A stretch of DNA of 64,000 nt from Blautia wexlerae DSM 19850 (GCF_025148125.1 NZ_CP102267.1:1560501-1624500), one strand, 5' to 3'. Counted from the first letter of the stretch, positions 8,006 to 17,794 are shown. Made by a program: numbers and translations. Notes: a model not told the origin generated them from the letters alone.

Positions 8006-9166
8006 ATGAAAAACGGACTGGAAGATTACTACGTGATACGTGGCAATAAAAAAATGAGGTTTGGCTATACAACAGGCTCCTGCGCAGCAGCTGCATGTAA
8101 GGGTGCTGCAGAGATCCTGCTGGGTGGTGTCATGCAGAAGGCTGTCACCTTGATGACTCCTAAGGGAATCCTGCTTACACTGGAACTGAAAGACATCCGG
8201 ATTGAAGGAAATCAGGTGACCTGTGCAATTCAGAAGGATGCAGGAGATGATCCGGATACTACAAACGGAATACTGGTTTATGCCACGGTGCAGAAAACAA
8301 AAGAACCGGGAATCATCCTCGACGGAGGTGTTGGTGTGGGAAGGGTAACAAAAGCCGGACTTTCCCAGAAAATCGGGGAAGCAGCTATTAATCCTGTGCC
8401 AAAGGCCATGATTTTGCGTGAAGCCACAGAAATCGCTGAGAAATATGATTATGAGGGTGGTCTGAAAATCATCATCTCCGTTCCTGAAGGTGTGGAAATT
8501 GCAAAGAAAACCTTTAATCCACGTCTGGGAATTGTGGGAGGAATCTCCATTCTGGGAACTTCCGGGATTGTAGAACCTATGAGCGAAGCTGCTCTTGTAC
8601 AGAGTATCAATGTAGAGATGAAGCAGCATTTTTCTCAGGGGGAAGAATATCTTCTGGTAACACCGGGAAATTACGGGGCAGATTATCTGCGGGAGCATAT
8701 GGATCTCCCTTATGAAAAAAATATCAAATGCAGCAATTATGTAGGTGAGACAATCGACATGGCAATTGATATGGGAGTTAAGGGAATCCTTTTCATCGCC
8801 CATATCGGAAAGTTTGTAAAAGTTGCAGCAGGGATCATGAATACTCATTCCCACAGTGCAGATGCCAGGATGGAAGTGCTGGCATCCAATGCGATCCGGG
8901 CAGGAGCATCGTTGGAGTGTGCAAAGGAAATCCTGAATGCATCTACTACAGATGAAGCAATAGACATTCTGGAAAAATATCAGATACTTCAGAAGACCAT
9001 GAAAGAGATCCTGGACAGGATCCAGTTTTATTTAAATCACAGATCCTATGAGCAGATCCTTTTGGGGGCAGTGATCTTTAATAATACTTATGGGTATCTG
9101 GGGCAGACTGCAGATGCAGAGAAGCTGATAAAGCTGATCAATGCACAGAATGATGAGGCACAGTAA
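8006..9166 (+). CDS. cbiD: Cobalt-precorrin-5B C1-methyltransferase CbiD
   Basis: Methylates C1 of the corrin ring in the anaerobic (early cobalt) pathway. The N-terminal FGYTTGSCAAAACKGA is the family hallmark, and HIGKFVKVAAG and NTHSHSADAR are further conserved stretches. Length 386 is normal. The ATG at 8006 has a perfect AAGGAG. It is the first gene behind the B12 riboswitch, so the riboswitch controls the whole chain down to cbiC. CbiD is diagnostic for the anaerobic pathway. Confidence 0.97.
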   Translation: MKNGLEDYYVIRGNKKMRFGYTTGSCAAAACKGAAEILLGGVMQKAVTLMTPKGILLTLELKDIRIEGNQVTCAIQKDAGDDPDTTNGILVYATVQKTKEPGIILDGGVGVGRVTKAGLSQKIGEAAINPVPKAMILREATEIAEKYDYEGGLKIIISVPEGVEIAKKTFNPRLGIVGGISILGTSGIVEPMSEAALVQSINVEMKQHFSQGEEYLLVTPGNYGADYLREHMDLPYEKNIKCSNYVGETIDMAIDMGVKGILFIAHIGKFVKVAAGIMNTHSHSADARMEVLASNAIRAGASLECAKEILNASTTDEAIDILEKYQILQKTMKEILDRIQFYLNHRSYEQILLGAVIFNNTYGYLGQTADAEKLIKLINAQNDEAQ

Positions 9167-9264
9167 AGATCCTATCGCAAAGGCGATTTTTAATGGATTT
9201 TGACTCACAACTGTGAAAGTATTGAACAGTTGAAATAAATTTATAAAAAGGAGAATGATAGATT

Positions 9265-10041
9265 ATGGTACATTTCGTAGGAGCAGGTCCGGGAGCACCG
9301 GATCTTATCACAGTAAGAGGAAAACAGTATCTGGAGGAAGCAGATGTGGTGATCTATGCAGGATCACTGGTAAATCCAAAGCTTCTGGAATATACAAAGG
9401 ACATCTGCACTATCCACAACAGTGCAAAAATGACACTGGAGGAAGTGATCCATGTGATCGAGAAGGCGGAAGCAGAGGGAAAGACAACTGTCCGCCTTCA
9501 TACCGGAGATCCATGTATTTACGGTGCAATCCGTGAACAGATGGATATTCTGGATGAGAAAAATATCGCTTATGATTACTGTCCGGGTGTCAGTGCATTC
9601 TGCGGTGCTGCAAGTGCCCTGAATCTGGAATATACTTTGCCGGACATTTCCCAGAGTGTGATCATTACACGAATGGAAGGCAGAACTCCGGTTCCGTCCA
9701 AGGAAAGCATTCAGTCATTTGCGGCTCATCAGGCAACTATGGTTGTATTCTTAAGTACAGGAATGCTGGAAGAACTGAGCAGACGTCTTATTGAAGGCGG
9801 TTATACAGCAGATACACCAGCAGCCATTGTATATAAGGCAACCTGGCCGGAACAGAAGACCTTCGTCTGCACAGTGGGAACACTGGCAAAAACGGCTGCA
9901 GAAAATAATATTACAAAAACAGCTCTGATGATCATTGGAGATACAGTTGCAGCAGCACACTATGACCGTTCCAAGTTGTATGATCCGGAGTTTACCACAG
10001 AATTTCGTGAAGCTGTGAAATCAAAAACACATCACTCATAG
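9265..10041 (+). CDS. cbiF: Cobalt-precorrin-4 C11-methyltransferase CbiF
   Basis: Transfers a methyl from SAM to C11 of cobalt-precorrin-4. It is a tetrapyrrole methylase: VHFVGAGPGAPDLIT at the N terminus, HTGDPCIYG in the middle and PGVSAFCGAAS after it. Length 258 is typical. An AAGGAG site precedes the ATG at 9265. It lies 98 bases after cbiD and 73 bases before cbiG, inside one apparent operon. Confidence 0.96.
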   Translation: MVHFVGAGPGAPDLITVRGKQYLEEADVVIYAGSLVNPKLLEYTKDICTIHNSAKMTLEEVIHVIEKAEAEGKTTVRLHTGDPCIYGAIREQMDILDEKNIAYDYCPGVSAFCGAASALNLEYTLPDISQSVIITRMEGRTPVPSKESIQSFAAHQATMVVFLSTGMLEELSRRLIEGGYTADTPAAIVYKATWPEQKTFVCTVGTLAKTAAENNITKTALMIIGDTVAAAHYDRSKLYDPEFTTEFREAVKSKTHHS

Positions 10042-10114
10042 AATCTGGTAACCTTAAGGAATTGCTATCGTTTATGAGATTACTGTAAACAGGAGAAAGA
10101 GAAGGAATATAACA

Positions 10115-11236
10115 GTGAAGATTGCACTTATATGCTTCAGTCTTACCGGTCAGCAGTCCGGAGAACGATTATGCAGGGGGCTGGAAGCTGCCGGTATGAC
10201 AGCAGAACTGGATAAAAAAAGTAAATATCTTCCGGATTCTATTCAGATCAGTACCTCTGCATGGGCAGGAGAGAAATTTTCTGATTCAGATGCACTGATC
10301 TTTATCGGTGCCACCGGAATTGCCGTCCGCAGCATTGCGCCTTATGTAGCGTCAAAGAAGTCAGACCCTGCGGTGCTGGTCGTAGATGAGTGTGGAAAGT
10401 TTGTCATTTCCCTTCTGTCAGGACATCTGGGCGGTGCCAATGAACTGGCGCTAAAAACAGCAGAAATTCTGGAAGCAATACCAGTGGTCACAACAGCCAC
10501 AGACCTGCATCACCGTTTTGCAGTAGATGTTTTTGCAAAGAAAAACAATTGCAATATCTTTAACATGAAAGCAGCAAAGGAAGTCTCTGCTGCACTTCTG
10601 GCAGGAAAGAAAGTTGGATTTTACAGTGAGTTTCCGACGGACGGCGAACTGCCGGAGGGGCTGGCCCGGTGTGACGAATATGGGAATCCTGTCAACAGTA
10701 TGGATGACAGATCAGAAGAGGAAACACAGAAAAGCTCTGATTTTAATGGAACAGGGACAGACTGTACGAATATAGACTGCGGAGTTGCGGTTACTGTACA
10801 TACTTCCTGTAATCCTTTTATTTCTACCACACAGGTAGTTCCGAAATGTCTGACTCTGGGTATGGGCTGCAGGAAAGACAAGGATGCCCGTGGAATCGCA
10901 GAGGCAGCGCAGAAGGTGCTGGACAGATCCGGATTTCATAAAGAAGCATTTGAGCAGATCTCAAGCATTGATCTGAAGAAAGAAGAAAAGGGAATCCTGT
11001 CATTGTCACAGGACTGGCAGATTCCTTTTGTGACTTATACAGAAGAAGAATTAAAACAGGTGCCTGGAGAATTTACTCCCTCACCTTTTGTAAAAAAGAT
11101 CACAGGTGTGGACAATGTCTGTGAGAGAAGTGCAGTCCTTGCCAGTGGAAATGGCAGGCTGCTGCAGAGAAAAACAGGAGAAAATGGTGTGACCACAGCA
11201 GTGGCTGCCAGAGAATGGAGGATACATTTTGAGTAA
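10115..11236 (+). CDS. cbiG: Cobalt-precorrin-5A hydrolase CbiG
   Basis: Opens the delta-lactone of cobalt-precorrin-5A and releases the C20 fragment (as acetaldehyde), the ring-contraction step of the anaerobic route. The N-terminal domain has GATGIAVRSIAPY and LLSGHLGGAN; the C-terminal domain has LGMGCRKD and the LASGNGRLL stretch. Start is GTG at 10115 with GAAGG upstream. Residues about 190-225 form a Ser/Glu/Thr-rich linker between the two domains. The stop overlaps the start of cbiH by 8 bases, so the two are probably translationally coupled. Confidence 0.95.
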   Translation: MKIALICFSLTGQQSGERLCRGLEAAGMTAELDKKSKYLPDSIQISTSAWAGEKFSDSDALIFIGATGIAVRSIAPYVASKKSDPAVLVVDECGKFVISLLSGHLGGANELALKTAEILEAIPVVTTATDLHHRFAVDVFAKKNNCNIFNMKAAKEVSAALLAGKKVGFYSEFPTDGELPEGLARCDEYGNPVNSMDDRSEEETQKSSDFNGTGTDCTNIDCGVAVTVHTSCNPFISTTQVVPKCLTLGMGCRKDKDARGIAEAAQKVLDRSGFHKEAFEQISSIDLKKEEKGILSLSQDWQIPFVTYTEEELKQVPGEFTPSPFVKKITGVDNVCERSAVLASGNGRLLQRKTGENGVTTAVAAREWRIHFE

Positions 11237-11960
11237 AATATATGTAATCGGAATCGGACCGGGAGCTTATGACCAGATGACAGGAAAAGCGATCCGCGCC
11301 ATGAATGAAAGTGATGCGATCATCGGATATACCGTATATGTAGACCTGGTGAAGGAATATTTTCCGGGAAAAGAATTTATGACTACACCAATGAAAAAGG
11401 AAGTGGACCGCTGTGTCCTTGCCTTTGAAGAGGCAAAAAAAGGCAAGACTGTTTCCATGATCTGCAGCGGTGATGCAGGAGTTTACGGTATGGCAGGTCT
11501 GATGTATGAGGTTGGTGTCAATTATCCGGAAACAGAACTGGAGATCATTCCGGGTGTGACAGCTGCAACAGGCGGAGCTGCTGTTCTGGGTGCACCTCTG
11601 ATCCATGACTTCTGTCTGATCAGCTTAAGTGACCTTCTCACACCATGGGAAAAGATAGAGGCAAGACTTCTGGCAGCAGCTCAGGCAGATTTTGTTGTAT
11701 GCCTTTACAATCCGTCAAGTAAAAAACGTCATGATTACCTGCAGAAAGCCTGTGATCTGATGATGAAATACAAATCACCGGATACCATCTGCGGAACAGT
11801 TTCCAATATCGCAAGAGACGGCGAGGAAGCTCATGTAATGACATTAAAAGAACTGAGAGATACACAGGTGGATATGTTTACTACAGTATTTATCGGTAAT
11901 TCTCAGACAAAGGAAATCAACAATAAGATGGTAACACCGAGGGGATATAGGAATGTATAA
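11229..11960 (+). CDS. cbiH: Cobalt-factor-III (precorrin-3B) C17-methyltransferase CbiH
   Basis: Methylates C17 and triggers ring contraction in corrin synthesis. Tetrapyrrole methylase features: YVIGIGPGAYDQMT, CSGDAGVYGMAGL and PGVTAATGGAAVLGAPLIHD. The start is TTG at 11229; GGAGG lies 7 bases before it, and no better in-frame start keeps the conserved N terminus. It overlaps both cbiG (8 bases) and the next gene (8 bases). Length 243 is typical. Confidence 0.95.
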   Translation: MSKIYVIGIGPGAYDQMTGKAIRAMNESDAIIGYTVYVDLVKEYFPGKEFMTTPMKKEVDRCVLAFEEAKKGKTVSMICSGDAGVYGMAGLMYEVGVNYPETELEIIPGVTAATGGAAVLGAPLIHDFCLISLSDLLTPWEKIEARLLAAAQADFVVCLYNPSSKKRHDYLQKACDLMMKYKSPDTICGTVSNIARDGEEAHVMTLKELRDTQVDMFTTVFIGNSQTKEINNKMVTPRGYRNV

Positions 11961-14004
11961 AGTTCTTGTTTTTGCGGGAACAACAGAAGGATACGAGATC
12001 TGCCGGTTTCTGGCAGATCATAAGATAGAGACAAAGGGATTTGTTGCCACAGAATATGGCAGCAAATCTCTTACAGAAAATGAATTTCTCACTGTTCAGA
12101 CCGGAAGACTGGATGCAGCGGACATGGAAGAGGTCTTTTTACAGGAGAAACCGGAAATGGTGCTGGATGCTACCCATCCTTATGCTGCTGAGGTGACTGT
12201 AAATATCAGGACAGCCTGTGAAAATACGCAGACAGCATATTACAGGGTGTTGAGAGAGGCTGGGGAACATGAGGACAGGGCAGTATATGTGGACAGTGTT
12301 CAGGCTGCTACAGATTATCTGGATCAGACACAGGGAAATGTATTGCTGACAACAGGAAGCAAGGAACTGGCCGGTTTCACAGGCATGAAGGATTATCAGA
12401 ACCGTCTTTATGCAAGAGTCCTTTCTCTGCCCAATGTGATGAAAGCCTGTGCAGAGCTGGGATTTGAGGGAAAACATCTGATAGGAATGCAGGGGCCTTT
12501 TTCCAGAGAGCTGAATGCTGCAATGCTCAGACAGTATGACTGCAGATATCTGGTCACAAAGGATACAGGAAAAGCAGGGGGATTTCAGGATAAGATTGAT
12601 GCTGCCCTGGAATGTGATGCAGTTCCTGTGATCATCGGGCGTCCTCTGAAGGAGGAAGGCATGTCTGTGAGAGAATGTAAGAGATTTCTTACAGAACATT
12701 TCAGCTTAGCCCACAGACCGCATATTACATTGCTGGGAATTGGAATGGGAAGTCAAAAACTTCTCACTGTCCAGGGTAAGAACAGCCTGGATCAGGCGGA
12801 TCTTCTGATCGGTGCCAGGAGGATGGTGGATTCTGTGAAACGTCCGGGACAGGATGTGTTCGTGGAATACAGAAGCCAGGAGATCAGGGATTATATTGAT
12901 GCACACCCGGAGTATGACAATATTGTAATCGTCCTTTCCGGAGATGTGGGCTTCTACAGCGGGGCCAGAAAACTTCTGGAAGTACTGTGTCAGGACAGTG
13001 CGGATCTGAGAGTACAGAGAAAGAACGGATCAGAGAAGAGTGAGGAAGAACGGGATAGTTCAGCACAAAATAATACAGAGATAGAGATTCAGTGCGGGAT
13101 TTCCTCAGTTGTATATTTTATGTCCCAAATAGGATTGTCCTGGGATGATGCCAAAATCGTCAGTGCACATGGAAGAGGATGTAATCTTATCTCACATATC
13201 TGTTATGCGGAGAAAGTATTTTCCATACTTGGAACCTCAGACGGTGTAGCAGTTCTGGCAGAGAAACTGGTAAAATACGGGATGGGTGATGTGCTCCTTT
13301 ATGTGGGAGAGAATCTGTCTTATGAAAATGAGAAGATTTTTGTAAAACCAGCCAGCGAACTGACAGAATATAAGGGTGATCCTTTGTCTGTCATCTGTGC
13401 AGTAAATGAAAATGCAGGAACACGCCTGGAGACGCATGGGATCAGAGATGAAGAATTTATCAGAGGCAAAGCGCCTATGACAAAGGAAGAGGTGCGTACG
13501 GTATCCCTTTCCAAACTGCGACTGACTGCTGATTCCGTCTGCTATGATGTGGGCGCAGGAACAGGCTCACTGTCAATAGAGATGGCACTTCGTGCTCATC
13601 AGGGGCAGGTATGGGCAATCGAGAAAAAGGAAGATGCAGTTGAACTGATCCACCGGAATAAGTTGAAATTTGCAGCGGATAATCTGGAGATCGTGGAAGG
13701 ACTTGCACCGGAGGCTCTGAAAGATCTTCCGGCACCAACCCATGCTTTTATCGGAGGCTCGTCAGGAAATCTGAAAGAGATCGTGAAGCTGCTGGTTGAA
13801 AAGAACCCTCAGGTCCGGATCGTGATCAACTGTATCACTCTTGAAACTGTGTCTGAAGCATTGGAAACAGCGAAAGAGTTTGGATTTGAAGAAAATGAAA
13901 TCGTGCAGTTAAGTGCGGCACGTTCAAAGGCAATCGGACGTTATCATATGATGATGGGCGAGAATCCTATTTATATTATTACACTTCAGAATCCCGGGAA
14001 ATAA
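11953..14004 (+). CDS. cbiJET: CbiJ-CbiE-CbiT triple fusion (precorrin-6A reductase + C5/C15 methyltransferase)
   Basis: One 683-residue chain carries three enzymes. Residues 1-250 are CbiJ/CobK, the NAD(P)H-dependent precorrin-6A reductase (VLVFAGTTEGYEI, DATHPYA, QGPFS). Residues about 256-480 are CbiE, a tetrapyrrole methylase (LLGIGMGSQ, LSGDVGFYS). Residues about 510-680 are CbiT, a class I methyltransferase that also decarboxylates the C12 side chain (DVGAGTGSLSIE, FIGGSSG). A charged insert near residues 345-370 (KNGSEKSEEERDSS) interrupts CbiE. CbiE-CbiT fusion equals CobL and is common; the added reductase is less usual. There is no frameshift or stop at the junctions. Confidence 0.95.
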   Translation: MYKVLVFAGTTEGYEICRFLADHKIETKGFVATEYGSKSLTENEFLTVQTGRLDAADMEEVFLQEKPEMVLDATHPYAAEVTVNIRTACENTQTAYYRVLREAGEHEDRAVYVDSVQAATDYLDQTQGNVLLTTGSKELAGFTGMKDYQNRLYARVLSLPNVMKACAELGFEGKHLIGMQGPFSRELNAAMLRQYDCRYLVTKDTGKAGGFQDKIDAALECDAVPVIIGRPLKEEGMSVRECKRFLTEHFSLAHRPHITLLGIGMGSQKLLTVQGKNSLDQADLLIGARRMVDSVKRPGQDVFVEYRSQEIRDYIDAHPEYDNIVIVLSGDVGFYSGARKLLEVLCQDSADLRVQRKNGSEKSEEERDSSAQNNTEIEIQCGISSVVYFMSQIGLSWDDAKIVSAHGRGCNLISHICYAEKVFSILGTSDGVAVLAEKLVKYGMGDVLLYVGENLSYENEKIFVKPASELTEYKGDPLSVICAVNENAGTRLETHGIRDEEFIRGKAPMTKEEVRTVSLSKLRLTADSVCYDVGAGTGSLSIEMALRAHQGQVWAIEKKEDAVELIHRNKLKFAADNLEIVEGLAPEALKDLPAPTHAFIGGSSGNLKEIVKLLVEKNPQVRIVINCITLETVSEALETAKEFGFEENEIVQLSAARSKAIGRYHMMMGENPIYIITLQNPGK

Positions 14005-14033
14005 CAAATGATGCAGATATCAGGGATTACAAA

Positions 14034-14066
14034 TTAACAGTTAAGGAAATACAGATTAACAGTTAA
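14034..14066. repeat. Pair of TTAACAGTTAA palindromes in the cob operon
   Basis: Two copies of the 11-base palindrome TTAACAGTTAA (14034-14044 and 14056-14066), spaced 22 bp, i.e. two DNA turns, in the gap between cbiJET and cbiA. They could be a regulator site or a chance AT-rich repeat. Confidence 0.5.
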
Positions 14067-14114
14067 TAGATTGGAATGCCCTGAAATTGTTGAAAAAATA
14101 TAGGACAGAAACAG

Positions 14115-14157
14115 GTTACTGTTCACGCACTACACTGGAAACGGAGTGAACAGTAAC
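14115..14157. repeat. 143-bp repeat family, 43-bp internal-deletion copy with 9-bp target repeat
   Basis: Keeps both ends, GTTACTGTTCAC (14115-14126) and GAGTGAACAGTAAC (14144-14157), but has lost the whole middle. It is flanked exactly by CAGAAACAG at 14106-14114 and 14158-14166. It sits 21 bases before the cbiA start and just upstream of its ribosome site. Confidence 0.85.
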
Positions 14158-14178
14158 CAGAAACAGAGGAGAACAGGG

Positions 14179-15573
14179 ATGAATATTCCAAGAATACTTC
14201 TTGCAGCAGGAGCCAGCGGCAGTGGCAAAACACTGATCACCTGCGGACTTCTGCAGACACTGGTCAATCGAAAAATGAAAGTGGCATCTTTTAAATGCGG
14301 ACCGGATTATATAGATCCCATGTTTCATTCCAGGGTCATCGGGACGAAATCCCGTAATCTGGATACCTTTTTTACAGATGCCGAGACTACCCGATACCTG
14401 CTTGGAAAAAATGCAGCAGACTGCGATATTGCAGTGATGGAAGGTGTTATGGGCTATTATGACGGCGTGGGTGGAATATCCACGAAAGCAAGCGCCTATG
14501 ACCTGGCAGATACCACAGATACTCCGGTCATCCTTGTGGTAAACAGCAGAGGAATGAGTATTTCCCTGGCAGCTTATATCAAAGGTTTTATGGAGTACAA
14601 AGAGAAAAGCCATATCAAAGGCGTGATCTTTAACCAGATGTCTCCCATGCTTTATCCCAGAATGAAGAAGCTGGTGGAAGAACAGCTTGAGGTGGAGGTT
14701 CTTGGATATGTGCCAAAGGTAGAGGACTGTGTGATCGAGAGCCGTCATCTGGGTCTTGTGCTTCCTGAGGAGATTTCTGATCTGAAGGAACGTTTGCAGA
14801 AGCTGGCCGGAATATTGGAAGACACACTGGAGATCGACAGGATCCTTGCACTTGCCAAAAATGCAGAGGATCTGCAAGTGCCGGAATCTCTGATACAGAA
14901 AGACAGGACATATGGATATTGTCTGCCACAGAAGCTGCGTATCGGAGTGGCAAAGGATGAAGCCTTTTGTTTCTTTTATGAAGACAATTTTCGTCTCCTT
15001 CAGGAAATGGGGGCAGAGCTGGTTGATTTCTCGCCAATTCATGATGAACATCTTCCTGCAAATCTGGATGGGATTCTTCTCTATGGCGGTTATCCGGAAT
15101 TAAATGGAGAGGCACTGGAACGCAATGCATCCATGAAAGAGGAGATTGCACAGGCAGTTAAACAGGGCGTGCCATGTATGGCAGAATGCGGAGGCTTTAT
15201 GTATCTTCATGAGCAGATGGAGGATATGAATGGAGTGTTCCGGAAAACCTGCGGAGTGATTCCCGGAAAATGTTTCCGCACTCCCAGACTGACCAGATTT
15301 GGATATATCACATTAACCGCCGGGAAACCTGTTTTTGGTAGAAGTGCAGAGGAGATTGGTGAGATTCCGGCCCATGAATTCCACTATTTTGATTCAGAGA
15401 ACTGTGGAAGTGATTTCCATGCAGCGAAGCCTTTAAGTAAAAGAGGCTGGGACTGTATGCACAGCAGTAGTAACCTGCTGGCAGGATATCCTCATATCTA
15501 TTATTATGGAAATCCCCAGATTCCCAGGGCTTTTCTCATGAAATGTCTGGAATATCATAATTCAAAAGAATAA
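14179..15573 (+). CDS. cbiA: Cobyrinate a,c-diamide synthase CbiA
   Basis: ATP-dependent amidation of the a and c carboxylates of cobyrinate using glutamine. The N-terminal half is a dethiobiotin-synthetase-like ATPase (LLAAGASGSGKTLI, then KCGPDYIDPMF); the C-terminal half is a class I glutamine amidotransferase with the nucleophile in AECGGFMYL. I chose the ATG at 14179 behind AGAGGAG; a GTG at 14146 in the same frame lies inside the mobile repeat and would add 11 meaningless residues. Length 464. It is in operon order after cbiJET despite the 174-base gap. Confidence 0.96.
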   Translation: MNIPRILLAAGASGSGKTLITCGLLQTLVNRKMKVASFKCGPDYIDPMFHSRVIGTKSRNLDTFFTDAETTRYLLGKNAADCDIAVMEGVMGYYDGVGGISTKASAYDLADTTDTPVILVVNSRGMSISLAAYIKGFMEYKEKSHIKGVIFNQMSPMLYPRMKKLVEEQLEVEVLGYVPKVEDCVIESRHLGLVLPEEISDLKERLQKLAGILEDTLEIDRILALAKNAEDLQVPESLIQKDRTYGYCLPQKLRIGVAKDEAFCFFYEDNFRLLQEMGAELVDFSPIHDEHLPANLDGILLYGGYPELNGEALERNASMKEEIAQAVKQGVPCMAECGGFMYLHEQMEDMNGVFRKTCGVIPGKCFRTPRLTRFGYITLTAGKPVFGRSAEEIGEIPAHEFHYFDSENCGSDFHAAKPLSKRGWDCMHSSSNLLAGYPHIYYYGNPQIPRAFLMKCLEYHNSKE

Positions 15574-15673
15574 TGAGCTGGATTTAGAGGTGGTAAAATA
15601 GTAGTAAATTACCGAATTCCGGGCGTTTCAGAAATATTGAAACATCCGGAAGGCATCAAGGAGTTTTATAATT

Positions 15674-16651
15674 ATGTTATATTACAGTATGCCTGCCCTT
15701 GCAGCAGGCTTCATACTTGATCTTATGATAGGAGATCCCAGATGGCTGTATCATCCGGTATGTCTGATCGGAAATCTGATCGCATTTCTGGAAAAAATAC
15801 TTCGGAAGATTTTTCCGAAAACAGATAAGGGCGAACTGGCTGCAGGTACAGTGGAAGTGATCCTTGTCTGTCTGTTAAGCGGTGGAATCCCATTTTTGAT
15901 GCTGCATATTCTCTATGGAATCTCAGTATGGGCGGGATTTGCACTGGAAACCTTCTGGTGTTATCAGCTTCTGGCAACGAAATCTCTGAAAACAGAGAGC
16001 ATGAAAGTCTATGACAGACTGAAAAACGGAACTTTGGATGAAGCCCGTTATGCAGTATCTATGATCGTAGGTCGTGATACCCAGTCGCTGACAGAGGAGG
16101 GGGTTACAAAGGCGGCAGTAGAGACTGTGGCAGAGAATGCTTCTGACGGTGTCATAGCACCGATGCTTTATATGGCAATCGGCGGAGTGTGGCTGATGTT
16201 TCTTTACAAGGGAATCAATACCATGGATTCTATGCTGGGTTATAAGAATGATAAATATCTGTATTTCGGCCGCTGTGCAGCAAAGCTGGATGATGTGGCC
16301 AATTATATTCCAGCCAGACTTTCAGGATGGCTGATGGTGGCAGCCTCTGCATTTGTAAAAATGGATGGGAAAAATGCAGCCAAGATCTACCGCAGAGACA
16401 GAAGAAATCATGCCAGCCCCAATTCTGCACAGACAGAGGCCGCAATGGCAGGTGCGCTGGACATACAGCTTGCAGGCAATGCTTACTATTTCGGAAAGCT
16501 TTATGAGAAACCAACCATAGGAGATGGAATCCGCCCTGTGGAGGTGGAGGATATCAGACGTTCCAATCACCTGCTTTATGCAACAGCGATTCTGGGGGCT
16601 GTGATATTTCTTCTGATCGGAAGCGCAGTGCGATATTGTTTCTTTTTATAA
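15674..16651 (+). CDS. cbiB: Adenosylcobinamide-phosphate synthase CbiB
   Basis: Attaches the aminopropanol-phosphate linker (made by CobD) to adenosylcobyric acid. It is a membrane protein with several hydrophobic segments; the N-terminal GFILDLMIGDPRWLYHPVCLIG, internal VSMIVGRDT and ENASDGVIAPM, and the HASPNSAQTEAAMAGAL stretch are family marks. Length 325. The ATG at 15674 follows AAGGAG. It stands 67 bases before cobD, whose product it uses. Confidence 0.96.
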   Translation: MLYYSMPALAAGFILDLMIGDPRWLYHPVCLIGNLIAFLEKILRKIFPKTDKGELAAGTVEVILVCLLSGGIPFLMLHILYGISVWAGFALETFWCYQLLATKSLKTESMKVYDRLKNGTLDEARYAVSMIVGRDTQSLTEEGVTKAAVETVAENASDGVIAPMLYMAIGGVWLMFLYKGINTMDSMLGYKNDKYLYFGRCAAKLDDVANYIPARLSGWLMVAASAFVKMDGKNAAKIYRRDRRNHASPNSAQTEAAMAGALDIQLAGNAYYFGKLYEKPTIGDGIRPVEVEDIRRSNHLLYATAILGAVIFLLIGSAVRYCFFL

Positions 16652-16718
16652 TTCCGGTAACGTGGATTGCTGAATAGTTATTAATATAAAACATGTATAG
16701 TAAGACAGGAGACAACTG

Positions 16719-17762
16719 ATGACAAAACATATACATGGCGGTGATGTTTATAAATATGATCACTGTCTGGATTTCTCTGCAAACTGTAACCCTCTGGGAA
16801 CACCGCAGAGTGTAAAGCAGGCGATCATAGACAGTGTAGAGGACCTGAGTGATTATCCCCGTGTAGGATGCGGACCTCTGAAAGAGGCAATCGCAGATTA
16901 TGAACATACAAAAAAAGAATATCTGATCTGCGGGAATGGAGCCGCAGACCTTATTTTTTCCCTCAGCAGGGCATTGAATCCAAAGAAGGCCCTTCTTCCT
17001 GCTCCTACCTTTGCGGAGTATGAACAGGCACTGGTCAGTGTTGGCTGTGAGATCAGCAGATATTATCTGAAAGAGGAAAATGATTTCTGTATACAGAAAG
17101 ATTATCCGGATGTTCTGAAAAGGGAAAAGCCGGATATTATTTTCCTGTGTAATCCCAATAATCCTACAGGGATCACCATACCTCAGGACCTTCTGGAAGA
17201 AATCCTGGAAACCTGTGTCATACAGGGAATATTTATGGTAGTAGATGAGTGCTTCCTGGATTTTGTAAAAGATCCGGAGAAACATACGCTGAAAGAAAAA
17301 CTGGCAAAATATCCGGGACTTTTTATTCTTAAGGCATTTACCAAAAGATATGCGATCCCCGGTGTGCGTCTGGGCTATGGATTCTGTTCGGACGGGGAAG
17401 TACTTGACCGGATGGAGGCAGTCACTCAGCCCTGGAATGTGTCTACCATGGCACAGCAGGCAGGAATGGCAGCATTGAAGGAATCAGAATATGTGGAAGC
17501 AGGACAGCAGATCATTTTCAGGGAATCTGCATGGATGAAGGAAAAGATGAGACAGGTTGGGCTGACGGTATATCCTTCTGAAGCAAATTATATATTCTTT
17601 TACGGACCTGAGGATCTCTTTGAAAGATGTGTTGCAAAGGGGATCCTGATCCGGGATTGCAGTAACTATCTGGGGCTGAAAAAAGGATATTACCGTGTGG
17701 CAGTGAAGCTGCATGAACAGAATGAAAAGCTGATAGAGGTACTGGAAGAAGTGCTTTCATAA
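16719..17762 (+). CDS. cobD: Threonine-phosphate decarboxylase CobD
   Basis: PLP enzyme that decarboxylates L-threonine O-3-phosphate to (R)-1-amino-2-propanol phosphate, the linker of cobalamin. The start [31 protein letters not shown] and the PLP lysine in [16 protein letters not shown] are all present, and the C-terminal [12 protein letters not shown] is typical of CobD as opposed to HisC. Length 347. Its placement between cbiB and cbiP supports the call. A related protein is encoded at 58070-59161. Confidence 0.94.
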   Translation: MTKHIHGGDVYKYDHCLDFSANCNPLGTPQSVKQAIIDSVEDLSDYPRVGCGPLKEAIADYEHTKKEYLICGNGAADLIFSLSRALNPKKALLPAPTFAEYEQALVSVGCEISRYYLKEENDFCIQKDYPDVLKREKPDIIFLCNPNNPTGITIPQDLLEEILETCVIQGIFMVVDECFLDFVKDPEKHTLKEKLAKYPGLFILKAFTKRYAIPGVRLGYGFCSDGEVLDRMEAVTQPWNVSTMAQQAGMAALKESEYVEAGQQIIFRESAWMKEKMRQVGLTVYPSEANYIFFYGPEDLFERCVAKGILIRDCSNYLGLKKGYYRVAVKLHEQNEKLIEVLEEVLS

Positions 17763-17794
17763 GTATTTATACAGGAGAAAAGGGGAAACAAAAA

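Noticed and set aside
7955..8854. 299-codon frame antisense to cbiD
   Set aside because: Shadow of cbiD, no ribosome site, no recognisable domain.
14116..15051. 311-codon frame antisense to cbiA
   Set aside because: Shadow of cbiA; its far end also runs into the 43-bp repeat.
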